From: an uncultured Clostridia bacterium
GTDB lineage: Bacteria > Bacillota > Clostridia > Oscillospirales > Ruminococcaceae
Length of the DNA stretch: 64,000 bases
Direction of reading: 5' to 3'
NCBI GenBank assembly: GCA_944382845.1
Contig: CALWNN010000079.1
Coordinates: forward strand, 1-64,000
Below are positions 63,095 through 64,000 of this stretch, piece after piece (within the stretch, counting starts at the first letter, position 1; every line of letters starts with the position of its first letter). The notes beneath the pieces are model-generated. The model searched no databases, had not been told where the DNA came from, and saw only the letters and a program-made list of their open reading frames with translations. The position numbers and the translations under genes are program-made.

Positions 63095-64000
63095 ATGTGT
63101 ACGGCAATTGCTATGAGAAACAGCGGCTTTTATTTTGGTAGAAATATGGATATTGATTATGGATTCGGAGAAAGGGTCATAGTGACTCCTGAAAACTTTC
63201 CCCTTAAGCTAAGGTATGAAAAGCCGATAATTTCCCATTCTGCACTTATCGGAATGGGATCTTGCATTGATAATTATCCGCTTTATGCAGAGGCGGCAAA
63301 TGAAAAAGGACTTTGCATGGCGGGACTTTATTTTCCGGGAAATGCAAGCTATGGCAGAGAAATTATTTTGGATAAGCACAATATCTGTGTGTTTGAGCTT
63401 ATTCCATTTGTGTTAGGAAACTGTTCAGATGTAAAGGAAGCCGTTAAGCTTCTTTATAGAACAAATATTATGTCAACTCCTTTTCGTGAGGACATACCGC
63501 CGGTTCCTTTGCACTGGTTTATTGCTGATGTGGAAAACTCGATAGTGCTTGAAAAAACAAGCCGTGGACTTGAAATCTATGACGATCCTTATGATGTTCT
63601 CACAAACAACCCCACTTTTGATTTTCACCTTTCAAATGCTGCTCAATATGCAAACCTTGATGTCACTCCCAGTAAGGGGACGCTTGGGAAAAATGCAAGG
63701 ATTTTCGGAAAAGGTCTTGGAAGCTTTGGACTTCCGGGAGACTTTTCTCCGGGCTCACGGTTTATAAAATCGGCTTATCTTCTTGCAAATTCTTATGACG
63801 GAAAAACAGTAGAGGAAAGTGTGGCTCAGTTTTTTCATATTTTGGACTCTGTGGCGATTGTAAAGGGAAGCGTTGAGGACGACCCGAAGTCCTCTTACTG
63901 CACAACATACTCATGCTGTATTGACGTAAGGGATCTTGTTTACTACTTTAAAACTTATAATAACAGCAGTCTGAGGTGCGTTTCAATGAAAAGCGAAAAC
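63095..64000 (+). CDS. Choloylglycine hydrolase family protein (bile-salt-hydrolase or acylase-like), partial
   Basis: The first 302 codons are in the window; the gene runs off the right edge. It is an N-terminal nucleophile hydrolase that breaks linear amides. The active-site set of the family is complete: Cys2 (exposed when Met1 is removed), Arg16 and Asp19 in FGRNMD, Asn83 in YFPGNA, Asn171 in LTNNPTF, and Arg222 in PGSRF. This fits conjugated bile acid hydrolases as well as penicillin V acylase relatives. CGGAGG sits eight bases before the ATG. Real substrate cannot be settled from this part. Confidence 0.88.
   Translation, partial: MCTAIAMRNSGFYFGRNMDIDYGFGERVIVTPENFPLKLRYEKPIISHSALIGMGSCIDNYPLYAEAANEKGLCMAGLYFPGNASYGREIILDKHNICVFELIPFVLGNCSDVKEAVKLLYRTNIMSTPFREDIPPVPLHWFIADVENSIVLEKTSRGLEIYDDPYDVLTNNPTFDFHLSNAAQYANLDVTPSKGTLGKNARIFGKGLGSFGLPGDFSPGSRFIKSAYLLANSYDGKTVEESVAQFFHILDSVAIVKGSVEDDPKSSYCTTYSCCIDVRDLVYYFKTYNNSSLRCVSMKSEN

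Overview
The window looks like a chromosome segment of a low-GC Clostridia bacterium of the Ruminococcus type (Oscillospiraceae, gut or rumen). The supporting evidence is plant-polysaccharide enzymes, spmA/spmB, the dgt-dnaG-rpoD block, a sensory [FeFe]-hydrogenase operon like the HydS/HydA2 pair I recall from Ruminococcus albus, frequent TTG/GTG starts, and sigma-A promoters with 17-bp spacers. This placement is inference from gene content, not from a search.

Layout. 1-285 is a dispersed repeat. 286-7008 (minus strand) is a pentose/hemicellulose block: FGGY kinase, AraD, GH43 and GH27, with a TIGR04076-type protein and an MFS transporter upstream. 7157-13547 holds a SUKH protein, an FkbM methyltransferase, a PH-like protein, a HAD phosphatase, a DUF2079 membrane protein and a PrsA-like foldase. 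13739-17644 carries GDPD, HxlR, a degenerate MBL-like protein, and a zinc-macrodomain/SirTM pair predicted to reverse and install ADP-ribosylation. 17683-23797 is a two-gene surface operon: a 1355-residue VWA protein and an Ig-like membrane protein. 23968-28963 is the hydrogenase operon: a structured leader with a terminator, a 2Fe-2S protein, HydS, a PP2C phosphatase and HydA2. 28999-38627 is housekeeping and sporulation: spmAB, an AbrB-like regulator, dgt-dnaG-rpoD-rrf2, a YigZ-family gene, rpmE and a phosphohexomutase. rpoB-rpoC follow (39337-47216) behind a consensus promoter and a long leader.

47318-53128 has an alpha/beta hydrolase, a membrane-anchored MurF-like ligase and D-Ala-D-Ala ligase, flanked by two secreted proteins that share a sequence motif. 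53201-61829 holds lipoprotein-nnr-acpS, tRNA-Arg(ACG), an ArsC/Spx-like gene, a MetH-like remnant protein, argS, a DUF1934 gene, dtd and an aldose-1-epimerase gene. The right end has a 171-bp inverted-repeat element, two tRNA-Gln genes and a choloylglycine-hydrolase family enzyme that runs off the window.

The most unusual features are a structured intergenic repeat family present at six sites, the leader of the hydrogenase operon, the VWA surface operon, the SirTM/macrodomain pair without its usual lipoate partners, and a 313-residue protein that looks like a shrunken methionine synthase. No phage, complete insertion sequence or CRISPR array was seen.
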